64,000 nt of DNA from an uncultured Kangiella sp. GTDB taxonomy: Bacteria; Pseudomonadota; Gammaproteobacteria; Enterobacterales; Kangiellaceae. Shown here in pieces: positions 1 through 7,849 of this stretch. The DNA lies in the NCBI GenBank assembly GCA_950096615.1, contig CATNCP010000004.1:1-64000 (forward strand). Direction: 5' to 3'. The notes under the pieces are model-generated. The model ran no database searches, had not been told where the DNA came from, and saw nothing but the letters and a program-made list of their open reading frames with translations. Numbering within the stretch: position 1 is the stretch's first letter; every line of letters begins with the position of its first letter. The position numbers and the translations under genes are program-made.

Positions 1-365
1 GCTTGCTTAAGTCCTTGAGTTTTCATGATATCAGTGTGCGTTGCACTACCATGACTAAAAGGGCCAACATTCATCGCTAGCCCTTCAGGGTTTTGATGAA
101 CTAATAGCTCGAAGCCATAGTCTTTGGCCATTTGATCACGAAAAGCGATCATCTCTTTGAATTTCCACGTTGTATCAACATGTAGCAATGGAAAGGGCAG
201 CTTTGCAGGTGCAAACGCTTTGCGAGCGAGGTGTAGCAGAACAGATGAATCCTTGCCGACCGAGTAAAGCATAACTGGTTTATCAAACTCAGCAATGACT
301 TCTCTCATGATCTGAATTGATTCATACTCTAATTGCTTTAAGTGGGTTAAAGCTTGATTACTCAT
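1..365 (-). CDS. cysD: Sulfate adenylyltransferase subunit 2, N-terminal part (cut by window edge)
   Basis: CysD is the catalytic small subunit of ATP sulfurylase; with the GTPase CysN it makes adenosine 5'-phosphosulfate from sulfate and ATP in the cytosol. I translated the strand complementary to 1-365: it starts with ATG at 365, stays open to the edge (about 121 residues) and shows the PP-loop SVGKDSS at residues 35-41, then LHLARKAF and [10 protein letters not shown], all typical of CysD. It lies 122 bp beyond the last gene of the polysaccharide operon on the same strand. APS is the precursor of PAPS, the donor for the two sulfotransferases upstream. I cannot see whether cysN/cysC follow, nor whether it has its own promoter. 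A PAPS reductase is a less likely alternative. Confidence 0.9.
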   Translation of the reverse strand, partial: MSNQALTHLKQLEYESIQIMREVIAEFDKPVMLYSVGKDSSVLLHLARKAFAPAKLPFPLLHVDTTWKFKEMIAFRDQMAKDYGFELLVHQNPEGLAMNVGPFSHGSATHTDIMKTQGLKQ

Positions 366-487
366 TTTAAAACCTAAATGTTATTGGTGCACTGAAAATT
401 AGCTAATAGACATAGTAATATTAGTAAAAATTACGTTCTCTTGATAGTTAAATTGCTTCTTTTGTATTCTAAATTTGTATATTGAGA

Positions 488-1210
488 CTAAAGTCTATTA
501 GTCATATGTTTGTAAGCATACTTAAATAGTGCTGACTGCCTAAAAATACGTTTGGGCTGAGCTAACAAACGATAGAACCATTCTAAATGGAGCTTCTGAA
601 ATACTTTGGGGGCCCTTTTAACCGTACCAACAAAAACATCATAAGAACCCCCTACCCCCATATAAAATGCGTCGGGGTGAGCTTCTCTTAACTTGGTAAT
701 TAACTGCTCTTGCTTTGGAGAACCCATTGCGACCGTTACAATATCTGGTCTGATAGTCCTTACTTCTTCAATAACTAGTGACTCTTCTTCGAAATAGCCA
801 TTTCTTCGGGTTAAGCTTTTTAAACCAAATTCTTGTCGTAACTTCTCAGCTGTTTGTTGATTTACATGCTCCTTAGCCCCAAGTAAGTAGACATGCTTGT
901 TGGTTCGAGCCGCCTTCAGCATTAATTCTTTCCACAAGTCACAGCCGGGCACTCTCGAGTTCTCAACCCCTTTTTTTTGAATTGTTTTTACAACGGCGAT
1001 ACCATCCGCATAAAGCAAAGTACCTAACAATAGGTTTTGCTTGACTTCTGGGTTCTCTGACGCAGATATTACTTTTTCGGCGTTTATAGCAACCGCAAAT
1101 CCTGGCAAAATGTGACTATCAGAGCAAATAGTCTTTACAGCCTGCTCCATACTTTTAAAAGGAGTGACTGGTAAGCCTCCAATATTGACGGTTTGTAAAC
1201 TATTACTCAT
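488..1210 (-). CDS. WecG/TagA/CpsF family glycosyltransferase
   Basis: 240 aa, the normal length for this family (GT26). In enterobacterial common antigen synthesis the member WecG moves ManNAcA from UDP-ManNAcA to GlcNAc-PP-undecaprenol on the cytoplasmic face of the inner membrane; TagA does the ManNAc equivalent. Family landmarks are ADGIAVV (residues 68-74), RVPGCDLW, VYLLGA, the PDIVTVAMGSPKQE block near 155-168, and GVGGSYDVFVGTVKRAP. The C-terminus HLEWFYRLLAQPKR is the usual membrane-associating tail. The start overlaps the end of the deacetylase gene by 8 bp, so the two are probably translationally coupled. Since wecA, wecB and wecC lie in the same operon, ManNAcA transfer to GlcNAc-PP-Und is the most economical function; the donor sugar is inferred from context. 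Confidence 0.88.
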   Translation of the reverse strand: MSNSLQTVNIGGLPVTPFKSMEQAVKTICSDSHILPGFAVAINAEKVISASENPEVKQNLLLGTLLYADGIAVVKTIQKKGVENSRVPGCDLWKELMLKAARTNKHVYLLGAKEHVNQQTAEKLRQEFGLKSLTRRNGYFEEESLVIEEVRTIRPDIVTVAMGSPKQEQLITKLREAHPDAFYMGVGGSYDVFVGTVKRAPKVFQKLHLEWFYRLLAQPKRIFRQSALFKYAYKHMTNRL

Positions 1211-2192
1211 ATTGTTTGTACCACTGACTAACTGTCATGTAACTATCATCTGTATTTTTAGAGAGGTAGTTATCTAACCTCTTCAAGCTATACTCAGTCA
1301 ATGACTTTGGGTGTCCAATCAAAACCAAGTTTCCATCATTTCCATACTCTCTATTTGAATCTCTACGATACTTTTCTAACAAACTCGATTTGTACCCATC
1401 AATTGAAGCTACAGTTCGACTCTTCTTAGTAAGTAATCTTTTTAGCTGTGCCCCGGTCATCTTCGCTGGTGAACCATCACCAAAAGCCTTGTGCTTTAGA
1501 CCAGATAACTTCTTAATTAAAGCAAGTCGCCAAAAGAAAAGTGGGGAGACCACAGAACTACTGATAGGTAACTCAGTAAAAGGCCCTTCGGACTTAGGTA
1601 CCAGAGGATCACTTTCAAAGTTCCAGTGACTCTTTCTTGGACTTCCTCTGAAATCAAAACCTTGGACTTCGGACAAGTTCAGTCCATCCGTAAAAACGGT
1701 ACTGTCAACTTTAATTCCTGCTTTAAGTAATGACGTAGAAAAGTGCTCAAAAGGCTGAATACACCAACCACCAGCTCTGTAAGACACAGCCCTTATGCCG
1801 GTTATGGACTCAAGTTTTTCTGCATATTTCAAAACAATGTGGGACGCTTCCTGCTTATTAAAGTCAGAAAGTTTGTAATAGGCTAAATCAAAAATCCAAC
1901 CTTCGCTTCCCCAGGTGGATCTTTCCCAATGGGGGTGAATATGGAGTTGTATATCATGACCTTGTTTTGTCAAAAATTGTAATTGCTTTTTAACAAGCTC
2001 TGTAGATTCTTGATCGTAACCAAGCTCATCAGAACGACTCAAGTAACCAACATCAACATAAAATGTACCTTTAATGTTATGTTTATCAAGTACAGCTAAT
2101 AATTTATCAGTAGGCTTCAATATACAGTTATCAACTGTTCCCGATTTGTCTCCAAAAAAAAGTTCGTAATCAAGTGTGATTAAGGTATTCAT
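1203..2192 (-). CDS. Polysaccharide deacetylase (NodB-like) family protein
   Basis: 329 aa, no signal peptide, so probably cytoplasmic. Enzymes of this carbohydrate esterase 4-like fold remove N- or O-acetyl groups using a metal held by one Asp and two His. The visible motifs fit: TLDYE at residues 6-10 (catalytic/metal Asp), HDIQLHIHPHW near 74-84 (His-x-His ligands) and SYRAGGW near 137-143. The last bases overlap wecG-like and the first overlap the sulfotransferase gene, so it sits mid-operon. Next to sulfotransferases and a uronyl epimerase it could free a GlcNAc amine for N-sulfation, as the N-deacetylase half of NDST does in heparan sulfate synthesis. That role is inference; other substrates are possible. 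Confidence 0.8.
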   Translation of the reverse strand: MNTLITLDYELFFGDKSGTVDNCILKPTDKLLAVLDKHNIKGTFYVDVGYLSRSDELGYDQESTELVKKQLQFLTKQGHDIQLHIHPHWERSTWGSEGWIFDLAYYKLSDFNKQEASHIVLKYAEKLESITGIRAVSYRAGGWCIQPFEHFSTSLLKAGIKVDSTVFTDGLNLSEVQGFDFRGSPRKSHWNFESDPLVPKSEGPFTELPISSSVVSPLFFWRLALIKKLSGLKHKAFGDGSPAKMTGAQLKRLLTKKSRTVASIDGYKSSLLEKYRRDSNREYGNDGNLVLIGHPKSLTEYSLKRLDNYLSKNTDDSYMTVSQWYKQYE

Positions 2193-3049
2193 AGTTTATA
2201 CCTATTTATAATGTTCAGTGGCAGAGTAAGTACCCATATGCTCCATTGCTTCCACCGAGGCATTTTTTCCCACCATGACTCACTGCTTTTAAAGTGCACA
2301 ATGTTGTCTTGGACCAAACGGTTTCCACCAATTACATGACCCGTTGTTAAACCTTCTCCCTTTGCTAATTTAACCTTTACCTGGTCTAGATCTAAATCTA
2401 AACTATCAGCTATTTCACTAAGAACTCTTTCAGGCGAACTGATTAAATCTTCATACCTAATTTTAATATATTTATTTCTTAGGAGTGTTTTACATACAAG
2501 TAAGGTAGTAAAATTCACTATGAAATAATAAGCGGTTGCGGATAGCCAGCTTCGCGATGTTTGGACACTTTTACCAAAGGAATTAACTACCCCTCTAGGG
2601 TCACGAACTAAATATACAAACTGGATGTTCTTTTGGAAAATAGAATTAAGAGCTAAGCCTCTTCCAATATATTTGGCAGAATCAATTGTAAACTGATTAT
2701 TATTTGATAGATGACTTAACAAGGCTTTATTGGCACTGCAATACTCAGAGTTCGTAAGAGCTCTATTCTTCTCGAAAAAATATTTATAAACATACCGATG
2801 AGACTCTAATTCACGTGCCTGCTCTTTATAGCTATTCGAACAAAACTGATTGTGCAGACTAGAATATACTGAATTCCAATAAGGACAGCTAGATAGAAGC
2901 TGTCCACAACTACACTTACCCTCTAAACCCATATATTCAGGAAGTTGATGTAACTCACCTAATGAAGTAACAGACTCTGAATTGCCCAACAACAGTGAGA
3001 GAATAGTTGTGCCGCTTCGACCAGCACCGATTAAGTATATGAGATTCAT
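2189..3049 (-). CDS. Sulfotransferase (PAPS-dependent), first of two
   Basis: 286 aa. The N-terminal IGAGRSGTT (residues 7-15) is the 5'-phosphosulfate-binding loop of the sulfotransferase fold, and VYLVRDPRGVVNSFGKS in the middle is the 3'-phosphate-binding segment with its Arg and Ser. A Cys-rich stretch near residues 46-58 (KCSCGQLLSSCPYW) is found in a subset of bacterial sulfotransferases. No signal peptide or TM segment, consistent with cytosolic use of PAPS. It overlaps the deacetylase by 4 bp and lies 4 bp after the GT4 gene. Likely role: sulfation of a lipid-linked oligosaccharide in this polysaccharide pathway. The acceptor position cannot be read from the sequence. Confidence 0.85.
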   Translation of the reverse strand: MNLIYLIGAGRSGTTILSLLLGNSESVTSLGELHQLPEYMGLEGKCSCGQLLSSCPYWNSVYSSLHNQFCSNSYKEQARELESHRYVYKYFFEKNRALTNSEYCSANKALLSHLSNNNQFTIDSAKYIGRGLALNSIFQKNIQFVYLVRDPRGVVNSFGKSVQTSRSWLSATAYYFIVNFTTLLVCKTLLRNKYIKIRYEDLISSPERVLSEIADSLDLDLDQVKVKLAKGEGLTTGHVIGGNRLVQDNIVHFKSSESWWEKMPRWKQWSIWVLTLPLNIINRYKL

Positions 3050-3053
3050 TTGT

Positions 3054-4094
3054 TTATATATGTTTATAGATTTTATTCAGTCTTTGACAAACGACATTTA
3101 ATGTCCATTTTCTAGCACATTCTTCAGCCCTTATTGACATACTTCTATAATCTGCTTCCGAATAGTTAAGGGCAGCTTCTATTACTTTAATTACAGGTGA
3201 TATATTGAGCATAGCGCTTTGATACTCACCGATAATATATCCATTCTCTTTATCTTTAACTTGTTCTTTTTCACCATCGGTATTTGTAACAATACAAGGA
3301 ACGCCACACTTCATTGCTTCACATATACTAAGTCCAAAAGCTTCACTTTTTGAGGTGTTAATTAAGTATTTTGAAGCGTTATATAAGTCTAATAACTTTT
3401 CGTGGCTTGCATTATTAATTATACTGACGTTGTGCTTCTTTTGTATATTCTCAGTTATTAAATACTCTAGTGGTCCACTACCGACTATTGCAATACTGAT
3501 ACTGCGGTTAAGGTTTATTAAAATTTTTTGTAAAAGATCAAACCCTTTTATACTATAAAAAGAACCAACGTAGATTAAGTCATATGTTTTTGATGCGGTT
3601 TTTGGCTTAAAAACCTCAGAAATCCCAGCTGGGAGAAATTCTATATCAATACAGCTTCCTAGTTGACTTTGTAGGTGCTTTTTAAACTGACGATTGACGA
3701 CAATATATTTATCCACCCACCTCAGAAGACACCTATAAATAAAACCGTCATTTTGATAGATATCAGACCCGTGGAAAGTAACAATAATCTTCGCACTCCT
3801 ATTTCTTAGGAGCTTATATATATAAGCCAGAATTATCGTAGGGTAAAAAAAATGGATATGGATGATATCGAACTTTTGTCGACTAAAGACATATTTAAAT
3901 AAAAATTTAATAAAAAAATTACTGTATTTAATCAAACTCCCTAATTTCGTCGTAAACTTACGCTCCATGTAATAACACTCTATTACCTCATGCTCATTAA
4001 GTCTCCTTAGCTCTTCGTACTGTTTTTTTACAAAAAGGCCAGAGTATGGCTTTTGAGAAGAGGGGTACATATTAGTAACTAATAAAATATTCAC
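3054..4094 (-). CDS. GT4-type glycosyltransferase
   Basis: 346 aa, GT-B fold, retaining glycosyltransferase family 4. N-terminal VTNMYPSSQKPYSGLFVKKQ is the typical opening; FDIIHIHFFYP and VTFHGSDI are the acceptor-domain landmarks; LIYVGSFYSIKGFD begins the donor domain; SEAFGLSICEAMKCGVPCIVTNTDGEKE (about 247-274) is the E-x7-E nucleotide-sugar motif. AT-rich compared with wecB/wecC, as is common in the variable part of such loci. Only this enzyme and the WecG-like protein are recognisable glycosyltransferases in the operon, so the repeat unit may be as small as a trisaccharide. The transferred sugar is unknown. Confidence 0.88.
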   Translation of the reverse strand: MNILLVTNMYPSSQKPYSGLFVKKQYEELRRLNEHEVIECYYMERKFTTKLGSLIKYSNFFIKFLFKYVFSRQKFDIIHIHFFYPTIILAYIYKLLRNRSAKIIVTFHGSDIYQNDGFIYRCLLRWVDKYIVVNRQFKKHLQSQLGSCIDIEFLPAGISEVFKPKTASKTYDLIYVGSFYSIKGFDLLQKILINLNRSISIAIVGSGPLEYLITENIQKKHNVSIINNASHEKLLDLYNASKYLINTSKSEAFGLSICEAMKCGVPCIVTNTDGEKEQVKDKENGYIIGEYQSAMLNISPVIKVIEAALNYSEADYRSMSIRAEECARKWTLNVVCQRLNKIYKHI

Positions 4095-5356
4095 AACTCT
4101 AATTTCTCCAAGCTTTTTGTTGTGAGGCCTTTCTTACTTATTCTTTTCTGGCTCAAACCTGCCAAGAAAAAAAGTAGCAAACCAACAAAAGCAGTCTCCA
4201 TAGATAAATTAATTAAAGAAGTGATGCAGATAACAATTAATAAACACCCTACGCAAACCAGATCGGCTTCTTGACTGTTTAGTTTTTGCTTTATGAAAGG
4301 AATAATAATTCTCATCAATATATATATGTAATATAGAGTTAAACAAAGACCCAACTCAGCCCATGCATGTGGCCAATACATGTCGATAGTAGTAGGCCGA
4401 TTCTCGTAACCTACCCAGTGTGACCAGATGTTATATTTAGCATGAATAGGGCTATCAGTAATACCAGCAATAGCACCACCAAAGGTTCCTGCCCCAGTAC
4501 CTAACAGCCAGTTTTCAGATAAAATTTGAAACGAAATAATAAGGGCTTTAAACCGAAAATACTCACCAGTATCAAAAGCTCTCTGGAAGCTTTCTATTCT
4601 ATCTCCGTACAAGCCCATAGCGTAAACAGCAGCTATGGGAATTATTATTATCGGTAACAACGCAATAAAACTTGAAACACTTTTCATTTTTTTTAATGCG
4701 AAGAAAGCCACTACAAATAGGGTTGCGCCTAAACTTTGGAAAGAGCCTGTGAGAGAAATTCCATACAGCAAAACTAAGGCTGCACAAAGCTTCTGTGTGA
4801 AGCTCTTTTCTGAAACAAATAGTACGTAAGTAAAACCGCAAACCATTACAAGGCCATTTTGATTTGCGTTAAAAAATAACCCCTTAGCACCTATTCGACC
4901 ATCCTTCAAGTTGAAAATATGTCCTATAAGATCTAGTCCAAAGTGATACTCGACAATAGAGTAAACTGAGCTCAACAAAGCTATGAATAAAATCCCCCTT
5001 AGTGTCGACCTAACTGAAGAATCTTTAGTGACTAGAAAAAGCCCAACAAAGAAACAAATAAGCGACTTAAATAGGAAGAAAGTGCCTAAGGAAGCAACTA
5101 AAAACCCGTTTTTAAATAGAGAAATAGAAAAAGTCAGGCAAACAAGGATCAGGATATGGAGAGACTGTTTAGGCAAGTTCTTTTGAAAAAGCAACAGCAT
5201 GGCAGCAAGACTTAAAATTATTATAATAAAAACTTCTGCCAAGGCAGAGGTGTAGATACCGCCAAGCATAGCAATATGCTCAGAAAAAACAGTTACAAGG
5301 AGAAATACTCCAAGTACAATCATAGACGAACTTAGTGTTAACCTAACCTTTACCAT
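4091..5356 (-). CDS. O-antigen ligase / Wzy-type polymerase family membrane protein
   Basis: 421 aa with roughly ten to twelve hydrophobic segments and one large periplasmic loop in the second half containing LLGTGAGTFGGA and the following Trp/His-rich stretch (WSHWVGYENRP). That arrangement is the Wzy_C/WaaL family pattern: undecaprenyl-linked oligosaccharides are polymerised or ligated on the periplasmic face. As the only such protein in a cluster with a Wzx-type flippase and Wzz, polymerase is the more likely role, but ligase and polymerase cannot be told apart by sequence reading. Overlaps the GT4 gene by 4 bp; two bases separate it from the epimerase gene. Confidence 0.8.
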   Translation of the reverse strand: MVKVRLTLSSSMIVLGVFLLVTVFSEHIAMLGGIYTSALAEVFIIIILSLAAMLLLFQKNLPKQSLHILILVCLTFSISLFKNGFLVASLGTFFLFKSLICFFVGLFLVTKDSSVRSTLRGILFIALLSSVYSIVEYHFGLDLIGHIFNLKDGRIGAKGLFFNANQNGLVMVCGFTYVLFVSEKSFTQKLCAALVLLYGISLTGSFQSLGATLFVVAFFALKKMKSVSSFIALLPIIIIPIAAVYAMGLYGDRIESFQRAFDTGEYFRFKALIISFQILSENWLLGTGAGTFGGAIAGITDSPIHAKYNIWSHWVGYENRPTTIDMYWPHAWAELGLCLTLYYIYILMRIIIPFIKQKLNSQEADLVCVGCLLIVICITSLINLSMETAFVGLLLFFLAGLSQKRISKKGLTTKSLEKLEL

Positions 5357-5358
5357 TG

Positions 5359-6411
5359 TTAAAAGATACTTAGCGCCAAAGTTCTAATATAAGTTAACAC
5401 TTCATATGTAGAGTAAGCTGGATAAATTATGAAGTTAAAATAACTACTTTGCTCTTGTCTCTTTATATCTTCGGCATGAAAACAAATCTCTTTACTGTTT
5501 GTAATATCACATAATGATTTTAATTGCACAGCATGTAGCTTTTGATACCAAGGAGATACAAGTACATATCTATTACTTAATTTTGGCTCAGCCAAACTAT
5601 ACCTAGTCCAAAAACTAGCATTGTAGGATTCTAGGTTGTTTTCTAAAAATTCAATTCCGGAGTCAAAAAGCTTCTTCGCAACTTCAGAGTTGTAATAATA
5701 ATGAAGGTCGTAAAGACCCCAAAGACTTGTGATCATACCATTTAAAACTTGCTTGGGTTTGCTAGTTGGATACTCCTCAAATGCTACACCATGAGGGAAC
5801 TTCGTCGCGATCCCCCCTTCCTTTATACTCATCTGAAAAGGTTTTAATGCCTTTAAAGCAGTAGTTTTATACCTATCATCTCCCGTTACCAAGTGGGCTC
5901 GGGTTAAAACAGAAATCCCGACCCCTTGAGCGAGAGCTGAGGGCCACTTCTCATCCAGTAACTCTCCATAAATTTTCTTTCTATGCTCTAAATACCAAAA
6001 CCCATCATCTATATTTTCAACAAGCCAATCTGCATGCGCTAGGAAAATCTGCTTTGAACTCCCGGTTTTATGCTTTAAAAACTCTTTGTAATATTTCAGT
6101 CCCATTATTCCGATGGATATAGGGCTGTATGACTTACCACTTTCAGCAGAAAGTGATTTTACTTTTGAAAAGTCTACGTATGTAACAAAATTATCATCAA
6201 GCTCAAAAGCTCTTTCTTCTTTAAAGTATCCAAAATCTAAATAATATTGCTTAGGATGAAACGCTATTGAATATACATTATCTTGATTGTATAAATATAC
6301 AGACCTTAGGCATATGTATGTAGCGAATATAGAGATTACTACATAAACAATATGCTTTATTTTAATCTTTTTCGACTTCCGACTGTTTGACTTTCTTATC
6401 ATATTTACCAC
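5359..6411 (-). CDS. D-glucuronyl C5-epimerase-like protein, membrane anchored
   Basis: 350 aa. A basic N-terminus is followed by one hydrophobic helix (residues 20-40), so it looks like a type II membrane protein with its catalytic part in the periplasm. The C-terminal two thirds match the glucuronyl C5-epimerase C-terminal family (the domain of heparan sulfate Glce): FEEYP at 211-215, LNGMITSLWGLYDL at 223-236, FWTRYSL at 267-273 and a SPWYQKLHAVQL block at 286-297, with the Tyr/His pairs expected of that active site. In heparan sulfate synthesis this enzyme turns GlcA into L-IdoA within the polymer. Here the uronic acid source encoded nearby is WecC (ManNAcA), so the true substrate is open. 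Neighbouring sulfotransferases and a deacetylase support a glycosaminoglycan-like product. Confidence 0.82.
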   Translation of the reverse strand: MVNMIRKSNSRKSKKIKIKHIVYVVISIFATYICLRSVYLYNQDNVYSIAFHPKQYYLDFGYFKEERAFELDDNFVTYVDFSKVKSLSAESGKSYSPISIGIMGLKYYKEFLKHKTGSSKQIFLAHADWLVENIDDGFWYLEHRKKIYGELLDEKWPSALAQGVGISVLTRAHLVTGDDRYKTTALKALKPFQMSIKEGGIATKFPHGVAFEEYPTSKPKQVLNGMITSLWGLYDLHYYYNSEVAKKLFDSGIEFLENNLESYNASFWTRYSLAEPKLSNRYVLVSPWYQKLHAVQLKSLCDITNSKEICFHAEDIKRQEQSSYFNFIIYPAYSTYEVLTYIRTLALSIF

Positions 6412-6425
6412 CTGCAGCAGTGAGC

Positions 6426-6911
6426 TTATTTTATTTTTTTTGCTGGAACACCACCAAAAATAGCACTATTCGGAACGTCAGAGACTACAACAGCACCTGC
6501 CGCAATTGTGGAGTTTGCTCCTATGGTTACACCTGGACAGACTATGACACCCGCACCAAGCCAAACATTATCTTCGATAGTAATTGAGTCGTGTGATGTA
6601 ACACGGCTATTATCAGTTTGAAATTTATGGGAAACGGTCTCAAAGGAAACTCTAGGTCCGATATGACATCTTTTTCCAATCGAAATAGTAGCCTTAGGCG
6701 CTGCGAACCTTATTTCTGAATTTAAGAATGTCAGTTTACCTATAAATATATTCGGTGCTGTGCTAGACGTGGAGATATATACCCCCCCAAAACACGTTAT
6801 TCGTTTTTCTATTTTCATACCCCCTAGCTTATAAAAAATAAACCTTATTTTATTGAACGGCTTATACCTAGGAAGCTTATTCCCACACCAGATCATTAGT
6901 AAATTAAACAT
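6426..6911 (-). CDS. Hexapeptide-repeat (LbH) O-acetyltransferase
   Basis: 161 aa, left-handed beta-helix acyltransferase of the WbbJ/maltose acetyltransferase type, which uses acetyl-CoA to O-acetylate sugars. Hexapeptide repeats run from about residue 50 to 150 (ISIGKRCHIGPRVSFE, ITIEDNVWLGAGVIVCPGVTIGANSTIAAGAVVVSDV) and end in the usual IFGGVPAKKIK. The catalytic His is probably in the ETVSHKF segment. It abuts the second sulfotransferase (1-bp overlap) and precedes the epimerase, so it probably decorates the same oligosaccharide. Target sugar unknown. Confidence 0.88.
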   Translation of the reverse strand: MFNLLMIWCGNKLPRYKPFNKIRFIFYKLGGMKIEKRITCFGGVYISTSSTAPNIFIGKLTFLNSEIRFAAPKATISIGKRCHIGPRVSFETVSHKFQTDNSRVTSHDSITIEDNVWLGAGVIVCPGVTIGANSTIAAGAVVVSDVPNSAIFGGVPAKKIK

Positions 6912-7849
6912 TATGAAAACCTGTAAAGATGTTTACATCTATTTTCGATATGTCTTATCTCTTGCATTTTTAATTGCTCTTTCCACTTATCAAGATTTTT
7001 TAGTGATATGGGCTTAGAGGTGTTGGCATGATGGGGGTGTTTGTCTGTATCTCCAAGTGATTTATCATCTTTCCAGTATAATAACATTGACTCTTTAAAG
7101 TTAACATTTAAATGCCTGCATACATTATTTAGCTGTATTTCTGGGTTTTTAACCAAATCCTCATACTCAATAGTAGTTACTAAATGTGGATAACGCTTTT
7201 TGAAACTAACAATAGCGTTTGTGCTGTTAACCCAAAAAGTTACAGCTTCTTCAACACTATCCTTTAAACCTGCTTTTAAGTAAGAAGCAGTAGTTGCCCT
7301 TGGATCTCGCAACATATGGACGTACTTTGCACCCGGAAATACTTTGTGAATTTTATTAATATATAGCGAGTTTATTGGGGTTTTATCCCCCCACTTACTT
7401 GCTAACGGGTTTTGCGACTTTAAGTATTCCATATATACTAACTCCAAAAGGTTCTCTAATGTTCGCTCAGTCCCTTCAAGAGCTCTCGCCTTATTTAGCG
7501 CAGGCTCTAAGTTTATATTCCAAGTGTGGAACTCTGAGTAACTTTCAAATTCATTAAGTATACCAGCAGATAAAATATTCCAAGGCAAGTAGTTATACAT
7601 CAAAAAGTACTTTACAATTCTAGGCAAAACATAAGACTCTGGTGGAATGCTTACGTCGCCCCCACTTACTAGCATCTTTCTTAACAGTGTGTTGCCAGAG
7701 CGACCACACCCAACTACAAAAAAGGGCTCATTAATTCCACTTCCATTACTCAAAGAGTGCTTTAGTTTAAAATTTTGAGGTATGCTCGACAGCGTCCCCA
7801 TTAGGGTTAAAGCAAAGCTAGGAATATTACTCTTAAAATTCTCGAACAT
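6911..7849 (-). CDS. Sulfotransferase (PAPS-dependent), second of two
   Basis: 312 aa. FFVVGCGRSGNTLLRKML (about residues 43-60) holds the 5'-phosphosulfate loop, and VHMLRDPRATTASYLKAG in the middle is the 3'-phosphate-binding segment. IPPESYVLPRI and SKWGDKTP resemble the Sulfotransfer_3-type group. It differs clearly in sequence from the sulfotransferase at 2189-3049, so the two may sulfate different positions. The 5' end overlaps the flippase gene by 17 bp and the stop overlaps the acetyltransferase by 1 bp. The N-terminus is mildly hydrophobic but has no clear signal peptide, so the enzyme is presumably cytosolic. Confidence 0.85.
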   Translation of the reverse strand: MFENFKSNIPSFALTLMGTLSSIPQNFKLKHSLSNGSGINEPFFVVGCGRSGNTLLRKMLVSGGDVSIPPESYVLPRIVKYFLMYNYLPWNILSAGILNEFESYSEFHTWNINLEPALNKARALEGTERTLENLLELVYMEYLKSQNPLASKWGDKTPINSLYINKIHKVFPGAKYVHMLRDPRATTASYLKAGLKDSVEEAVTFWVNSTNAIVSFKKRYPHLVTTIEYEDLVKNPEIQLNNVCRHLNVNFKESMLLYWKDDKSLGDTDKHPHHANTSKPISLKNLDKWKEQLKMQEIRHIENRCKHLYRFS

